A DNA stretch of 64,000 bases. Origin: Allodiplogaster sudhausi (taxonomy: Eukaryota > Nematoda > Chromadorea > Rhabditida > Diplogasteridae). Each line of letters begins with the position of its first letter. Within the stretch, counting starts at the first letter, position 1. Location: assembly GCA_945643635.1 (NCBI GenBank), contig CALZFC010000078.1, positions 1,327,001 to 1,391,000 on the forward strand, read 5' to 3'. Positions 11,350-24,600 of the stretch are shown one piece after another. The notes below the pieces were generated by a model, which saw only the letters and a program-made list of their open reading frames with translations, searched no databases and was not told the DNA's origin. The position numbers and the translations under genes are program-made.

Positions 11350-14085
11350 ACGGACATGCAATACACGTGTTGCACACCACTTGACTGCTAAATGTGCGTT
11401 GTCAAGTGTTCTGGTACATTTGGGTCTTATGTTGTAGGCTTCGACAGTTCTTCAATTTCCCGAAGCAGTTTTCTACTTCGCTGCATAAGTCACGCCTTCA
11501 AAGTTAATAAATCATGTGACGAAATCAGAGAAATTATTCGCACATCTTATGAGTGCAAAACGAGTGTAAGATATTAAGAAGAAGAAAATGAGATGACTTT
11601 CTCTTCATTTTGGACTTGACATGAAAATAAATGGGCTTCGCATACTGAGGTTGCTAGGATTTGCTAGTCCCATTCGAACGGAAATAGACGAAGAAGATGA
11701 CAAGCTGCCTTATGCGACATCTCAATGTCTTCTTTGCTTAACAAAGGTTTGAGTGAATATAATACAGCGTGGGTGCATTGTATTGTGTATGAGGTCCAGA
11801 AGGAATCAGAATTGGACACGTTTTTATTAACAATGGACCTCATCCATTCGTTGGCAGTTGAACAAGGAGAACAGCTGAGACGGAGTGGTATACTCGTCTT
11901 GCAACAATGACGGGCAGAAACACAGCGAGAAACAGCAACAAGACAGTCAACTACAGTACGAGGAACAAGAAGAATGAAAAGTGAAACAGGCGAAAAGTCA
12001 TAAGAACAGATTCAAATTCAAAACGATACTGTACCGGATGAGGGCTATATTTCGATTCAGATTCCAAACAAAAACTACGGCAGTTGTTCAACTGTGACTA
12101 ATTTATGACTAAGCGAAACAAATCTCTGAGATTACACGGCATTGAATAAGTAGTGAGAAAAATAGAGAACAGAAGAGCGAGATGTCTTGACAGGCTCATT
12201 TAAACTGGCAACTTAGAGACGAGTAAATGTGGAAAAGGCCTAAAGTTAAAGCATTGCAACCAGGTTATACTGGGGACACTGATGTACAGTAAAAATATTC
12301 CAAAGTGTTATCACTCTACGGTTAGAGCAAAGTAGCGCAAGTAAAGCATACGTTGGAATAGGCGCCTCCTTCAGATGTCATCCATGTATTCGGAACGACG
12401 TCACTGCAGTAGGGCTTCGACGTCAGTTTTGTCCATGTTTGCGCAGTATAGTCAACCATCTAAAGGAATCAAAAAAAATATATATATATACATATTTTTT
12501 TTTGTAAATGTATCTTCTAATTATTTTTTCAATCTAACATTGAGCGTTTGAACAACTAGGGAAGTCAGCTCATTCGCCAATATTTTATTTCGATGATTAA
12601 GGACACATCCACTCTGCAGCATTTTTCTTCATCTTCTGAAATCGCTAATGGTCCTTCTATCTCTCTAATAATTTCGCTTTTTGGATCAGGGAAAAGTAGG
12701 GAATCCTAAAAAAAAAAACAGTTTATAGGAACCAAAAACAGAATCGTTGGCATGCTCGGAGTACACAAACCATGAGCTGTTCGCCATAGCACAAGCGGGT
12801 GCAGCCCTGTGACGTCCACCCGTAGCTCACACTTTTGCATGAGTAGCCGGGCGCGCAGTAGTTGCTGTGGCAGACTATGCAGGTATTGCAAGGTGGCTTA
12901 GTTATGGTAGTCGTGCTTGAAGACGTCGTTGTCGTTGTCGGGGTGGTGCGGAGGTGGATGACAAGGTTGTATTCTTGGTTGTACTCGTGATGGTACTAGG
13001 CGAGGTCCTTGTGGCTGTAGTCGCTTCTGCTGCGATTGTGCACGTTGCCATCTTGACATGGAGTGGCTGGGGCTGACATGAATAATTGTAGACGGCGCCA
13101 AGCAGGGCGCAATACTCTCTGCTTGGGTCGAATGCGACGGCCTCGCAACCGAAGAGCTGAATCTCTCTTTTAATCGTCAATATAGCGCGAATAATAAAAT
13201 CTTTGGAAAGATATGTATTTCAGGACCATGAGGGTCAAACGTTCAGGGACATAGGCAGGGATGTTGTGTCAACGAGGGGAATATTTAGCGATAAAGAAAA
13301 CGAACCTGGTCACATGTATCTGTGCACGTGATCAACTTCGATATCCCGACGCGGAGCTCAAGCCGCCAACGCAGCTCCGTCGACGTGGCGTTTTCGGCGT
13401 AGTCACATGACGTCTGAGCAGAGAATGAAAGAGTATACCATTCATTTCTTCAAAGAAGTAAATAATTTCATAATCCTAAAAGATTTTGGAATGTTTCGAA
13501 TCAAGATACATAAAATCGACATTACCACAAGGTGGACGAGTAGTGCAATGTGAAGGTGAGACTGCCGCATAATTATTTAAACCTGCGACAAAATAGTAAT
13601 ACCATGAGAAATTTCAACTCTCATACTAAAGTCAAAATAATAGTCATCGAATCAATTGCAAATTGGACGGTATGTATAATTTTGCTGTATAATATTCACT
13701 CAAGTCTTTCTCTGGTTAAGCAAAGACATTGAAATGTCGCATAAGGCAGCTTGTCATTTTCTTCTTCTTGTTTCTTTCGAATGGCTCTAGCGAATCCTAG
13801 CAACCTCAGTGTGCTCGGTCGAAGGACATTTATTTTCATATCCCGTCCAAAATGAGAGATACTCCTTTTGCACTCAAGAGATGTACATACGAATAGTTTT
13901 TCTGGTTTCGTCATGATGTTTGCGAGACAATCGACTTTGAAGACGTGGCTTATGAAGTGAAGTAGACAACAGCTTCGGGAAATTGAATAACTGTCGAGAA
14001 CGAAATGTATCATAACACTTGACAACGCGCACATTTAGCTGTCAAGGGGGTGCGGAACACGTGTAATGCATGTAGTGCGCTATGA
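11350..14085. mobile_element. Long inverted-repeat (foldback-like) element
   Basis: Left arm about 11350-11768 and right arm about 13680-14085 are diverged inverted copies. Shared landmarks are TACACGTGTT, GCTAAATGTGCG, GTTGTCAAGTGTT, CAATTTCCCGAAGC and, at the inner end, ATGCGACAT followed by CTTTGCTTAAC. Each arm is about 400 bp and the spacer about 1.9 kb. The spacer holds exons of a Cys/Thr-rich protein (12370-13420). I could not fix the outer ends or a target duplication, so this may be a transposon or a local inverted duplication. Confidence 0.5.
12370..13420 (-). pseudogene. Cys/Thr-rich secreted-protein gene fragment
   Basis: Minus-strand exon-like segments are visible. About 13413-13308 encodes a segment starting TSCDYAENATSTELRW and ending TCTDTCDQ. 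About 13160-12775 encodes LFGCEAVAFDPSREYC, a Thr/Ser-rich linker, then PCNTCIVCHSNYCAPGYSC and GCTRLCYGEQLM. A DSLLFPDPKSE piece is near 12690 and MVDYTAQTWTKLTSKPYC near 12463. The Thr-rich linker and the following Cys module change frame relative to the upstream half of the same segment, so there is either an undetected intron or a frameshift. No signal-peptide exon is visible. The Thr stalk followed by PCxxC and an FxDP segment recalls the CRS genes at 44-59 kb, so it may be a distant paralogue or captured fragment. Confidence 0.45.
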
Positions 14086-15033
14086 TGGCGTCCGCCAAGC
14101 TGTCGATATGACAAAGGCCATCTCCAGATAGGTCTTCGTGTTGATCCAAATTGAGGCGTCGTAAATAAATTAACGACGTCTCAAATTGGACCTTAAATAA
14201 AGTAAATATGATTTCTGTCCTTCTTCTCACTCATTTCATTACACTTATTTCGCCACCTAAAAGTTATAGCGTCCATTTTATAGGATAAAGTTATTTTCCA
14301 GGATTAATTCGAGCACCTTTGCAAGTTTAGAAAACTCTCGTAAATTCACTATTGAATAAACATCATTCATGGTGCGAGATATTCTGATTCCTAGACAGGT
14401 CATCCAAAGAAAAAAAACGGTGAGTAAATCGTCGCAGAATTATTAGCATAGTAATCCACTTGGTACTTTGAGCCTGGACTTCGTCCACTATTAAAGGAAC
14501 TATCCATGGAGTTTAGAACCTCCTTGTGGAGAATTAACGTTTGAATTCGCGCATGATATTGCAAAAAGTTTTGGCGGTATGCTAGCACAGTATCCATCAC
14601 TACAAACTAGACTTTGTGAGTCTTTTTCTCTCTGCCTCTCTTCTCTTCCCTCGAATCTCAAGCGTGGCTTGCCGCTTCGCACCTAGTTTTCACCTTCTTT
14701 CTGGTTGAGAGCGTGAGAGATAGTCAGACAAGCAGAGCGAACAATGCTGACGTCATCTACTAAATCGTACAGTATGAACTATAGATCAAAGGCGTTTTCT
14801 CAGCATCAAAGAAATTTCATGTGTTGTAAATTTGCACAGCTATGTTTTAAGCTAGCCTGGTTCTCTCAGGCTCAAAATTATATGACATTGTAATCTTCAT
14901 GTACAGCTCCTTTAATATAAAAATTGCTGTGTAATGGACATCCGGTTGTTTATATCTGTCAAGATACAATAATTATCTTGAAGAATTACATATGTAGATA
15001 CTGCCGCTTTCATGTATGGCGACAGGATTTCGG
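14086..15033. other. Intergenic region, nothing recognised
   Basis: No coding signal beyond short chance frames. A CTCCTTTAA motif near 14907 resembles the end of the TTAA MITE family, but I did not find its partner. The 3' end of the copy-3 chemoreceptor begins at 15034. Confidence 0.5.
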
Positions 15034-17884
15034 CTACATTGGCCTCTGTTGGTGGTGAACGGTGTTATTCAATTGTGTTTGGGGTGTCGGACGCGACGCG
15101 GTCGCGTCGCGGCTGCTGTATGGCTCGTGCAATCCAATGCCGCGAGAGGCACGCGTCACTGCACGTACGAGCGCGTCGCGGTAGATGCGCACGAAGCCGA
15201 TGATGAGAAGCGGATCGAGCGCAGGGAAGAGCTCCACCACCAGACTCATGTACGCGCCGAGGTCACCAACTTCTATTCCTGATTTAAAAAAAGGTTTTTT
15301 ATCCGGTTAATCAATAAAAAATTGAAAAACTAGAGGTTGTTAAAAAAAATTCAATTGACAGTTGCTATTAAAATTGCCTTAGTCGTTATTATATCTTTTT
15401 TTTTTTGCAAATTAAGCGATCGATTTGCCTACATCTTTTGTAGGAGTCAAGAACTCAATTATGACTTCGCGCCATTTTGCCTAACATATGTATGTATATA
15501 TGAAAGGACGAGAGTGAATTTCATACAGAGAAAGACGCGACCACAATAAGCAGAAGAATTGAAAAAGTTTACGCTTTGGTTCTTGCTTCATTAACAAGGC
15601 AAGACGAATCGAAAATGAGCTGTACCAGTGATCGGCGCGAGGTAGATCACTGTCATTGGCAGATAAGAGAAGATGCATGGCACGCAGGTCTGCAATGTTA
15701 AAAGCATTCTATTTGACAAGAAAACTTGTTAGTTATCAACTCGGTAGAAAGTGGTGGCAGCTCTGCACGTCTGAAAAGCGAATGCAAACCATCAGCATTA
15801 CCTGCACAACGAGTGCGCGGAATAGTTGGCGCTGTAGATCACGTGTCTGAAGTAGAATTAAATTAACTTTATATCTTAAAACAATCTTGTTTAATATATC
15901 CGACAATTTCGCTTTAAAGAATTTTGCTTCAAATAAGTATTTTTTTTAATGAAGCACAATATGGTATCGTGCCAGCTGCAGTCTTACATGTTCGGCAAGT
16001 TTGACACTCTGAAGGGCACGATTGATGCGAATCGTGCAGAAGACCATGACGGCCATCGTGCTGCAGAGAAGCGCGGCTAGTCCACCGACTGCGGCCAGCG
16101 GGAGCGTCTGCCACTCACGGCCACCGTCGGGCGTACGCAACTGGCAATCAATCGAGACAATTCGATGATGAATATCCATTAATTAATGATAATGATAATA
16201 ATCGCAGATAAATTGCAAGCGTCAAATATCATATGCTAACGTCATGGCAGATATAAAGTACGCAATTGCATTTAAAATCATAAAAGAAAATTTTTTGGAC
16301 TAACATAGTAGACCAATCCAAGATAGCCTATGGCTCTGATGTCGAAGTCGTAGTACTCGCATGCAGACGCTACAAATTGCTGAACACGCGCTATTTTTAG
16401 AGACTTCTTTTTGCTTTGGGAAAATAATGAAGGTGAAGTCAAAGTTTGTTAAAGCAGGATTATCAGCTAAAGTTAGAAATATGTACATATGTGTATATGT
16501 ATGTATGTCTGTCCAATCACATATTCATATGTACAATACCATTCAATCGCTATGGGTCACTGCAATTTCGGCAATAGCTGCCGCCCCATTTGGACCAAAT
16601 GGAATATCTTGCTCTACAAAGTGTTTTCATTCAAATCACATATCATTAAACGAATCGTGGAAACTTTTAGCCAAAATAGGTTCTGGGGACAAGGGGCATT
16701 GTTGCTAACAAAATAACGATGACCTCGTCAGCGAGTGGCGATGGCACGAACGGAATGACGACAATCATGACGACGCCGCCGAAGGCGAGCGTGATCAGGC
16801 CGCAGAGCAGAATGACCGAGCGCGTCTCGAGCGAGTCCACCCAACGCAGCCAAAGCGGCCTGACTCAAGGAGAATAGGCTACGAACAAGGCGGATAGTAT
16901 TATCAGGCTGAACTATTTAGCTACCAATTTCTAACAAAACTAAATAGTTAACCCTCAGGATACTATCGATATTATGAGACAAGGAGAATGGACTGCACAC
17001 ATTGCAGTTTGTATTATTAGGCAATTTTTTGCCAATATCTACCGTAACTAAAGCGCAGCAAGGAAGGATGCCCATATCTCAGATAGTTCTACGAGTTTGC
17101 ACTATCAGGCCACTTGCTACCAATCTGTTCAATAAAGTACACCGAATTGGCTTCCATTGCTTTACGATTATTATTAGTATTCCTGGAAATCATCAGATGG
17201 TATCGCTTACTCGCAGATGGACTTGTATCGGTAGACAAAGTGGAGCGCAAGCAGAATCCACGTCTGGTAGTAGAGGAAGGAGAAGAGAAAGCCCCAGAGG
17301 ACGCCAATGTTGCGTGAGAAGGCGACGGCGCGGCCCGGGAAGAAGTACCAGCCGTTCGTAGTCATATGTGCGAACTGGAATAAAAATGTTTTTTTATTTA
17401 TTTAATTAATTTAAATAATTTAATTAATCACTGCTGGACCGTTTATTCTGCTAATCTTTTGTATATTATCCTTATGCACTTTGAATATCTACATAAATGA
17501 CTATAGGTAGCATTCCTACCGGAACTGTGATAACGTGGTCGATTGAGATCAAAATGTCGGAAATTGCAAATGCAAGGAGGAGAAAGGCGTACCCGCCGAC
17601 CTGCCGTGATTCATTCATTATTTGGAGAATTAGAGCGAAGAAAAAAAAACGGTTTTCATTGATATTTATGTAGTAATAGGCAAATAAAAGTAAAATGTTA
17701 TAACAATAACATTCTCCTTCTTAATTGCTTATTACATAATATTTTTTACTTCCTTAGCACCCTTAACCTTGCGCTTGCCGACATTGATGATCAGCGCGAC
17801 GAGGCAACCGTTCGCGACGAAGGAAAGCGCTGCGACCGCGTACGAGTAGATCTCGTGGAAGCGGAGAATGCTCGTGTTCACCAT
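15034..17884 (-). CDS. Seven-transmembrane chemoreceptor, Str superfamily, copy 3 (intact)
   Basis: The best-preserved receptor of the cluster, presumably a chemosensory GPCR in the membrane of sensory neurons. Nine minus-strand exons: 17884-17768 (TM1, MVNTSILRFHEIYSYAVAAL), 17600-17520 (TM2, FAISDILISIDHV), 17374-17211 (TM3, ending HFVYRYKSICE), 16859-16724 (TM4), 16379-16305 (loop), 16140-15988 (TM5), 15846-15802 (LQRQLFRALVVQ), 15689-15626 (TM6, TCVPCIFSYLPMT) and 15278-15034 (TM7, FPALDPLLIIGFVRIYRDAL, and tail). They total 1080 nt, 359 residues, with GT/AG at each junction and consistent phases. The LFRALVVQTCVP and LDPLLII...YR signatures are typical of the Str superfamily; the exact subfamily is uncertain. 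Confidence 0.88.
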
Positions 17885-18329
17885 CAGCCAGAAAAAAATG
17901 CGCATTTGAATTACCGCCAAAACCCGAAACATTTCATGTGTGGACGTTTGCATTTGCAAAAAGTCACGTGGAATAGTGCTCTTCAACCAAAATGAAACAG
18001 GCCTAACAAAGGAAAGTATTCTAACAATAAGGAGAGTGTCCTTTTGTCTGAGTTGTTTCTATATGGTTGCAGACTATACGGCATAATAGACTGCAAGTTT
18101 AAAAGTTCAAGTCCAAAAGCAAGTCATAATTGATTCGGACAAAGCGGTCTATCGCACAATTATATTTATCACAAATGTTAAAGTTCAGCAGTATATAGAA
18201 TAGTTGGAATAATTTTGCATAAAGAGCTAAAAATCATTTTCCTTACGGAGCAAATACACAATTTTTACTTTAAGTCAGAATTCTCGTACCATATGGGGAC
18301 GAGGAACGGAATAAGAACAAAGTCTGCAG

Positions 18330-18490
18330 AAGCAAACAAAAACTCCCACGACTGGAACTTCGTGGGGATGAATGACTGGGAATTCTTGATATTCTGGCCT
18401 TTCCTGCAATCTATTGTTCTCGAATTAAAAAAAAAGCGAATCACATGGTTCAGTTGTTTGCATTTGGGTCTAGCTCATGTTATAGTCATG
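18330..18490 (-). repeat. Upstream block shared with the copy-2 chemoreceptor
   Basis: Paralogous to 10690-10850, with the same ordered motifs (CTCCCACGACTGGAACTTCG, GATGAATGACTGGG, CAATCTATTG, CACATGGTTCAG). It lies about 450-600 bp upstream of the copy-3 start, further than in copy 2, so the two 5' regions differ by an insertion or deletion. Confidence 0.55.
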
Positions 18491-20399
18491 CACTTTTTGT
18501 TTTCCCCACGTCTAACAAAGCTTATGTATATTGTTAGTTGAGAGATTTTCTTTCTGAAAAACACGTGCACAGTCTTCATCAACCCTTGGGACCCTGGCCT
18601 TGTCATTGGTGGCGTTTAGTCATTATCCGAGTACAGTGGAGGAATCTAATGATTCCCATGAAACATGGGATAAAAATTTCTATATTTATTTTTTCCTTCT
18701 GATGAGTATTGAGGAACCTTTGTGGAACATAATTATAGTACGAGAAAAGTAAGAAAAGTAGATAGCGCCGACCACGCGATATAGCAAAGTATGTAGAAGG
18801 CAAACGCTAATACATACATTGTTAGTTTATTCATCAACTAAGCTCGCCTTTATATTGATCATTTAGGCCTCATCCATGAAACAGCTACATATCACGATGA
18901 ACTTGAAGAAACTGCTGTTTTATACCTATTTCTAGTTTCTCGATAACTGCAGAATATAATCTAAATCCGTTGTGCATTTTAATCTGCTTTTTTTGTGACG
19001 ATTTAGCGTAAATGTGATATGCAAATGTCAATATGGCCGAGATAAAGAATTGATGTATCGGCTTAGAAAAGCTAACTCATGATTCAGATCATAAGACGGA
19101 TTAAAACGCGTTAAGCTTATCGTTAGGAACTTTGCACTTTATTATTATATTTAAGAAAAAAATACTCCATGAAAAATATTCTTTCAATTTTTCCCGGTTG
19201 TAATCCTTTTATTATTTCATGGTTCTCTGTGAGCGTTTTTTTTTATCTTCTCACGGTCGGGGGTGTTCAAGATAACACGGAGAGATATTCGTACATTTGA
19301 GAATCAAGGAAACACAGATTACGTTGCTATCACGTTGTTATAATATGTATGTACGCGTATTATGGAGACTATTATGGTGATATCAGCTGACTGTTAATCT
19401 TTGAAAATGCAACACAGAGAGGCCACAAATATCAAGTCACAAATTATTGGTTATAATAGATTATTTCCACAATACGTTAAATGTCATGGAAGCATTTTCA
19501 CTTAATTGTAAACTTTTTCTCACAATTAGCGAAAACAAAATTGGTGCTCGACGCTTAATTTCTTTAAAAAACACTCTGAAGTATATGAAAATATTAGGAT
19601 TAAATTTAAGTGAATCGAAAGACGAGGGTACGGAAAGTCATGACGGTCATCGGGGCAATGGGCAGCATTTATCCATTCACAGACATTCCCCAAGTATTAA
19701 ATCGATCCCGATTTTTTTTTATTGAATATGGGTGAATGAGGGTGACTGGGTGAATTTCGCTATTTGCTGGGCACCGTGGGGCAGAGTTTGACGTTGATCG
19801 AAGAAGGGCACATTAGTGCGTCGTAGTAGTTAGTAGCTCTGCAAACAGCCAAGGGAACAGACGCTGCTTTTGTGTTCTTCGTTTTATTCCCACGCTACTA
19901 TAGAATAAATCCGTAATCCGCTGTTCCCCTGTTATCCGTTGTGTCTTGTAGTCCATTTTCGTTGTCTAAAAACAGACATGCTGTGAGAAGTGCTCCCAAA
20001 TGCGATCATTCGAGATGCAGACATACATACATACCTATGTAAGATAAGCGAATAAACAGTCAATAAACAGTTGTGTCCACGACTTCCATTATTTCATTAA
20101 AATGCAATATTTTTGGAGCATCGAGCAGCAGCGAAATTACATATACATTTTTTAATATTCCTGTGATGCAAAGCTCGTCAACAGTCGATGGGTTTGTCGG
20201 TGTATATACATACATTGATCATTTTTATTTATTGGTGTATATAGATATCAATAGGTAATGACCTATATATAGATCCTTTTTTAATAACATCGTGGGAAGC
20301 TAAGACCATTCCCTTGTGAGGAAGAGCGCATTGGATCTCATGCATAATCATAAGGACCACGGAGGATGCAAGAGCAATAAATGAGGTCGTTACACTCAA
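18491..20399. other. Intergenic region, nothing recognised
   Basis: AT-rich sequence with no supported exon. Open frames at 19447-19725 and elsewhere show no family motif and are flanked by AT-rich non-coding-like sequence. Confidence 0.5.
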
Positions 20400-21316
20400 G
20401 TTGTAGAGAGAAAGAGGGAGGGTGGCGACAGCAAGCAAGAAGAGAAAGAAGGGCAGTGGAACAGTTCAAAATTATGAGCTTGAAGGAGAGGAAATAGAAG
20501 AAGTGAGAGAGAGAGGGATGGAGAGAGAGAGAAAGAGAGCGAGGAAGTGAGAGAGTAAAAGTGAGGGAGAGAGAAAGAGGGGAAGTGAGAGATATTAAGA
20601 TAGAGAGAGAGAGAGAGAGAAAGAGAGAGGGAAATAGCCAGCTGGTGACAGAAAGGAGATGGCGCGAAATGTCAATTGGAAAATAAGAGCAACGAAATGC
20701 ATAGGGGAGTGAGAGATCGAGAGAGATATTCGTAGAAGGAGGATATACTTTACAGAGCGACTGAAAGAGACATGACACTTATAAGTGAGGATAAACGTGG
20801 CAGAGATAGCAAGAGAAAGAGAGACGAGAGAGAGAGGGCAAGAGAGTAGCCAAGATGAAATTTGCAGGATCTTTCTTGCAACCAATGATGTAGAACGAAC
20901 GGAAGTGAAAGTGAGGAGAGCCAGAAGACGCGAGAGATGATATCGCATGAGAGAGGGAGAGGGATAGAGAGAGAGAGAGTAGTAGAGAGAGAAGGAGAGA
21001 AAGAGAGAGTAAGAGTGTAAGAAAGAGGGAGAGTGAGAGAGAGGGGAGAGAGAGTTAGAGAGAGGGGGTGAGAGAGGGAGAGAGAAGGCAAGGGAGGAAA
21101 AGCGTACGCTGCGTGTAATGATGTCTTTGTTTCCTTGTTGCCGATTGTTGGGAGCGGTAATTCGACTTGTCTGCATACACTGTCTTCTCTCTCTCTTTCT
21201 CATGCACTCTCTCACTCTCTCTCTCACTCTCTGTCTCTCTCTCTCTCTCTCTTCCATCATTATTCTTGCATTTCTCCTCTGCCGACACTGCAAACTTTCT
21301 TAGTATTAGTATCTCT

Positions 21317-21354
<38 letters not shown>

Positions 21355-21360
21355 AAATCG
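20400..21360. repeat. GA-rich block followed by a CT-rich block
   Basis: From about 20400 to 21090 the plus strand is purine-rich with many (GA)n runs. From about 21180 to 21355 it is pyrimidine-rich with long (CT)n runs. The long predicted peptides here (Ser/Leu-rich or Arg/Glu-rich) are translations of the repeats, not genes. Opposite-sense repeats this close can pair as a hairpin. Confidence 0.85.
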
Positions 21361-21611
21361 ATGTGTCTCGACCACAAGGGAACGACATTGCTGGTGTTAG
21401 CGATGGCCGCCGCGCGCATTCTTCTCTTCTTTGTCTCTTTCTTCTTCTTTTCTGGTGACCACAAACAATTTTACTGACCGCCCGCCACAATTCAGAATTT
21501 ATGTAATTATTCCGAATTAAAAAAAATATTCTGGCTCCTTGCCAGAAAGACTTCGGTAAGAGAACGCAGACTTTCGTCTCGGGACCCGGCGATGTGCTGC
21601 AGCACATCGAA

Positions 21612-24600
21612 ATGCTGCTGTGGAGCATGTCGCATCGAAGTAAGTTCAATATTAAATTGTGTTTTAAAATTTTCTATGAATGAATGACTTTATTGTGGCT
21701 TCACACGTAAACAGAGAATAATAATAGTGAAAAAATAAATGACTGTATATACATATGTATATACATATTTACTCTGAATTACTTCACCATTTAATAATTG
21801 ATTTATTTTATATCTCTAAAAATATTATCTCTCTCTCTGATTTTTAGGTAGGCGTTCGCTTTGCAGCCGCTCTCGCTGTCCTTCTTACGCTCGCGCACGT
21901 CGCCTTCGTTCATGCCATGCACTTTGATGCGCTCAAACGATTCGGCAGCACCACGGAACGAAACGTCGCTGCCGGCATTCTGGTTGACCAAGCTTTTTTT
22001 TTTTTAATATTTTTCCAGTATAAAAGGATTTTGGCCGATCCAAGCGCATTTGCTTTGACATTTTTTGTTATATAATATAATATCGTCGTTTTTTTCTCTT
22101 TATTCTCTCCAATATAGTTTGTGCATTTAAAAGAAATCTTTTTCGTTTTGCAGAACAAAATTTTGGGAGACAAGAATAACTTTTTCATATCTCATATAAA
22201 AAGCCATCTTTCTGTTTTATTGCATGAACTTTAGGAATAAAAAATAAAATTAAAAATTTTTTTTTAGCTCTCACTGATTCTGTGCCATCTATTCGCCGCG
22301 CTGCTCGCGTGCTGCGCCGTGCGCAAGGAGCGCGCTGCTCTTCTGACGCCGCTCATCATGCTTACGGTACAAAAAAGATTAGTTTAATTATCATTTTACA
22401 AATACATGCTTTTGTACAGTACCGCCCAACATTTCAGGTACATAAATTAATTAGATTAATTAGATTAATTTAAATAATTTCAATTGGAATTTGAGCGATA
22501 CTAGGCACTTTTAAGCAGTTTCTTGTGTTTGTTAGGGTGGTTTTTGACATGCTGAACAAGTACATACAGTCAGATTTTAAAAGAATCCGAAATGACCGTT
22601 TAAAAACGAATTCGGCCGTTTTTAGAAGGGCTCATGGCCGTGTTTTAGGTGCCTTCGATAACACAAGACGACAGCACCTAAAAGACGGTCATGACCCTCC
22701 TAAAACCGGCCGAATTCGTTTTTAAACGGTCATTTGAGATTTTTTTTTAAATCTGACTGTATGTACTTGTTCAGCACGTCAAAAACCACCCTAACAAACA
22801 CAAGAAACTGCTTAAAAGTGCCTAATATCGCTCAAATTACAATTGAAATTATTTAAATTAATCTAATTAATCTAATTAATTTATGTACCTGAAATGTTGG
22901 GCGGGACTGTATGTATATAAACAATTGCATTATCAAAGTAACATGGAATTCAATCTATTTGCATTTTTCTGACGATTTTTCTTGCGTCCCTCTAAATCAC
23001 CCAGATGCTCACTCGCCCAGTCAAAATGGAGCGAATTGGAAGACTTGAGTTTTTGGGCCACCTACAGTCCCGCTCAACATTGTTGGGTCCGGTATTAATA
23101 GTATTAATAGTATTAATATAAATAATACAAACTGGAATAGCGCGCTGAATACGCATTTTCGTGCAATTTCGCGTAGGAGTTTACCTATTTCGACCATGAA
23201 GATTACGACTGTGAAGACCGTTTTCAAAAATATGCTGAAATTTCTGGGATCTCATAATGTCGCATTTAAGTTGGCCATGTTTGGGTTCCAAACGGGCTGG
23301 CTTCAACTTCTGGACTACAAAGTGCAAAATAAAGTGAAATTTTCAGAGCACTTCTTACCTTTTTTGAGTTTCTTGTTTTATATCTTTTGAGTTTCTCATT
23401 TTGTTTATGTATAAACGACAAAAAAAAAGCAAAAAAAATTTTCGTGCTTGCAAAAACCTGTTCTCAAAAGTGTATCGAACCGAGATCTCGAGATTGCCGG
23501 TCAAAGACTTACCAATACTCTACAGACGGTACAATCAGGTCTCATGATACCTTTCTTTGGACAGCGTCGATTGCCTCACAAAGAAAACGTCGATTCGGAA
23601 CACGTTCGCTCATACTTTAGTGGGAGACAGACAGAGAGAGAGAGAGAGAGAGATAGAGAGAGAGATGGAGGGAATACGAGAGAACGAGAAAGAAGGAGAG
23701 AGGGAGAAAGTAAAAGAGGGACCGGTGCTTCAGCCTTGAAACGGTGACGCAGAGTAGATGTAGTCGACGCTGCACCTTCTTTCGCCTCTCTCTCTCTCTC
23801 TCTCCGTTTCCCACTAAAGTAGGAAACAGAGAGTGTTCAGAATCGACGTTTCCTTTATGAGCAATCGACGCTGTCCAAAGAAAGGTATCATCAGATAACT
23901 TTGTTCCGTATGTAGCGTATTGGTAAGTCTTTGACCGGCAATCTCGAGGTCTCAGTTCGATACCTTTTTGAGAACAGATTTTTGCAGGCACGAAATTTTT
24001 TTGCTTTTTTTTCGTCGTTCATATATAAACAAAATGAGAAACTCAAAAGAAATAAAACAAGAAACTCAAAAAAGGTAAGAAGTGCTCTGAAAATTTCACT
24101 TTATTTTACACTTTGTAGTCCAGGAGTTGAAGCCAGCCCGTTTGGAACCCATACACGGCCAACTTAAATGCAATATTATGAGATCCCAGCCATTTCAGCA
24201 TATTTTTGAAAACGGTCTGCACAGTCGTAATCTCCATGGTCGAAATAGGTAAACTCCTCCGCGAAATGGCACGAAAATGCGTATACAGCGCGCTATTCCA
24301 GTTTGTATTATTTATATTAATACTATTAATACTATTAATATCGGACCCAACAATGTTGAGCGGGACTGTATATATATATATATATATGTATGTACATAAG
24401 TATTATTTCATTTTTAAATTAAAAATAAAAGAATAACATTGAGTAAAAGAATTTCACACAGGCCCTGCAAGCCATAATCTTCTTGGCCATCTGCATCATC
24501 ACCGGGCTGCTACTGGCGAGGAGACTTCAAAAAACGAGCCAAATTCTGGCGTCCCTCGAAGTGATCCTTTTTTTTCTTCTGTTAATTTTTATATTCCTAT

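Noticed and set aside
19447..19725. 92-codon open frame
   Set aside because: AT-rich, no motif, no paralogue in the window and no plausible splice neighbours.
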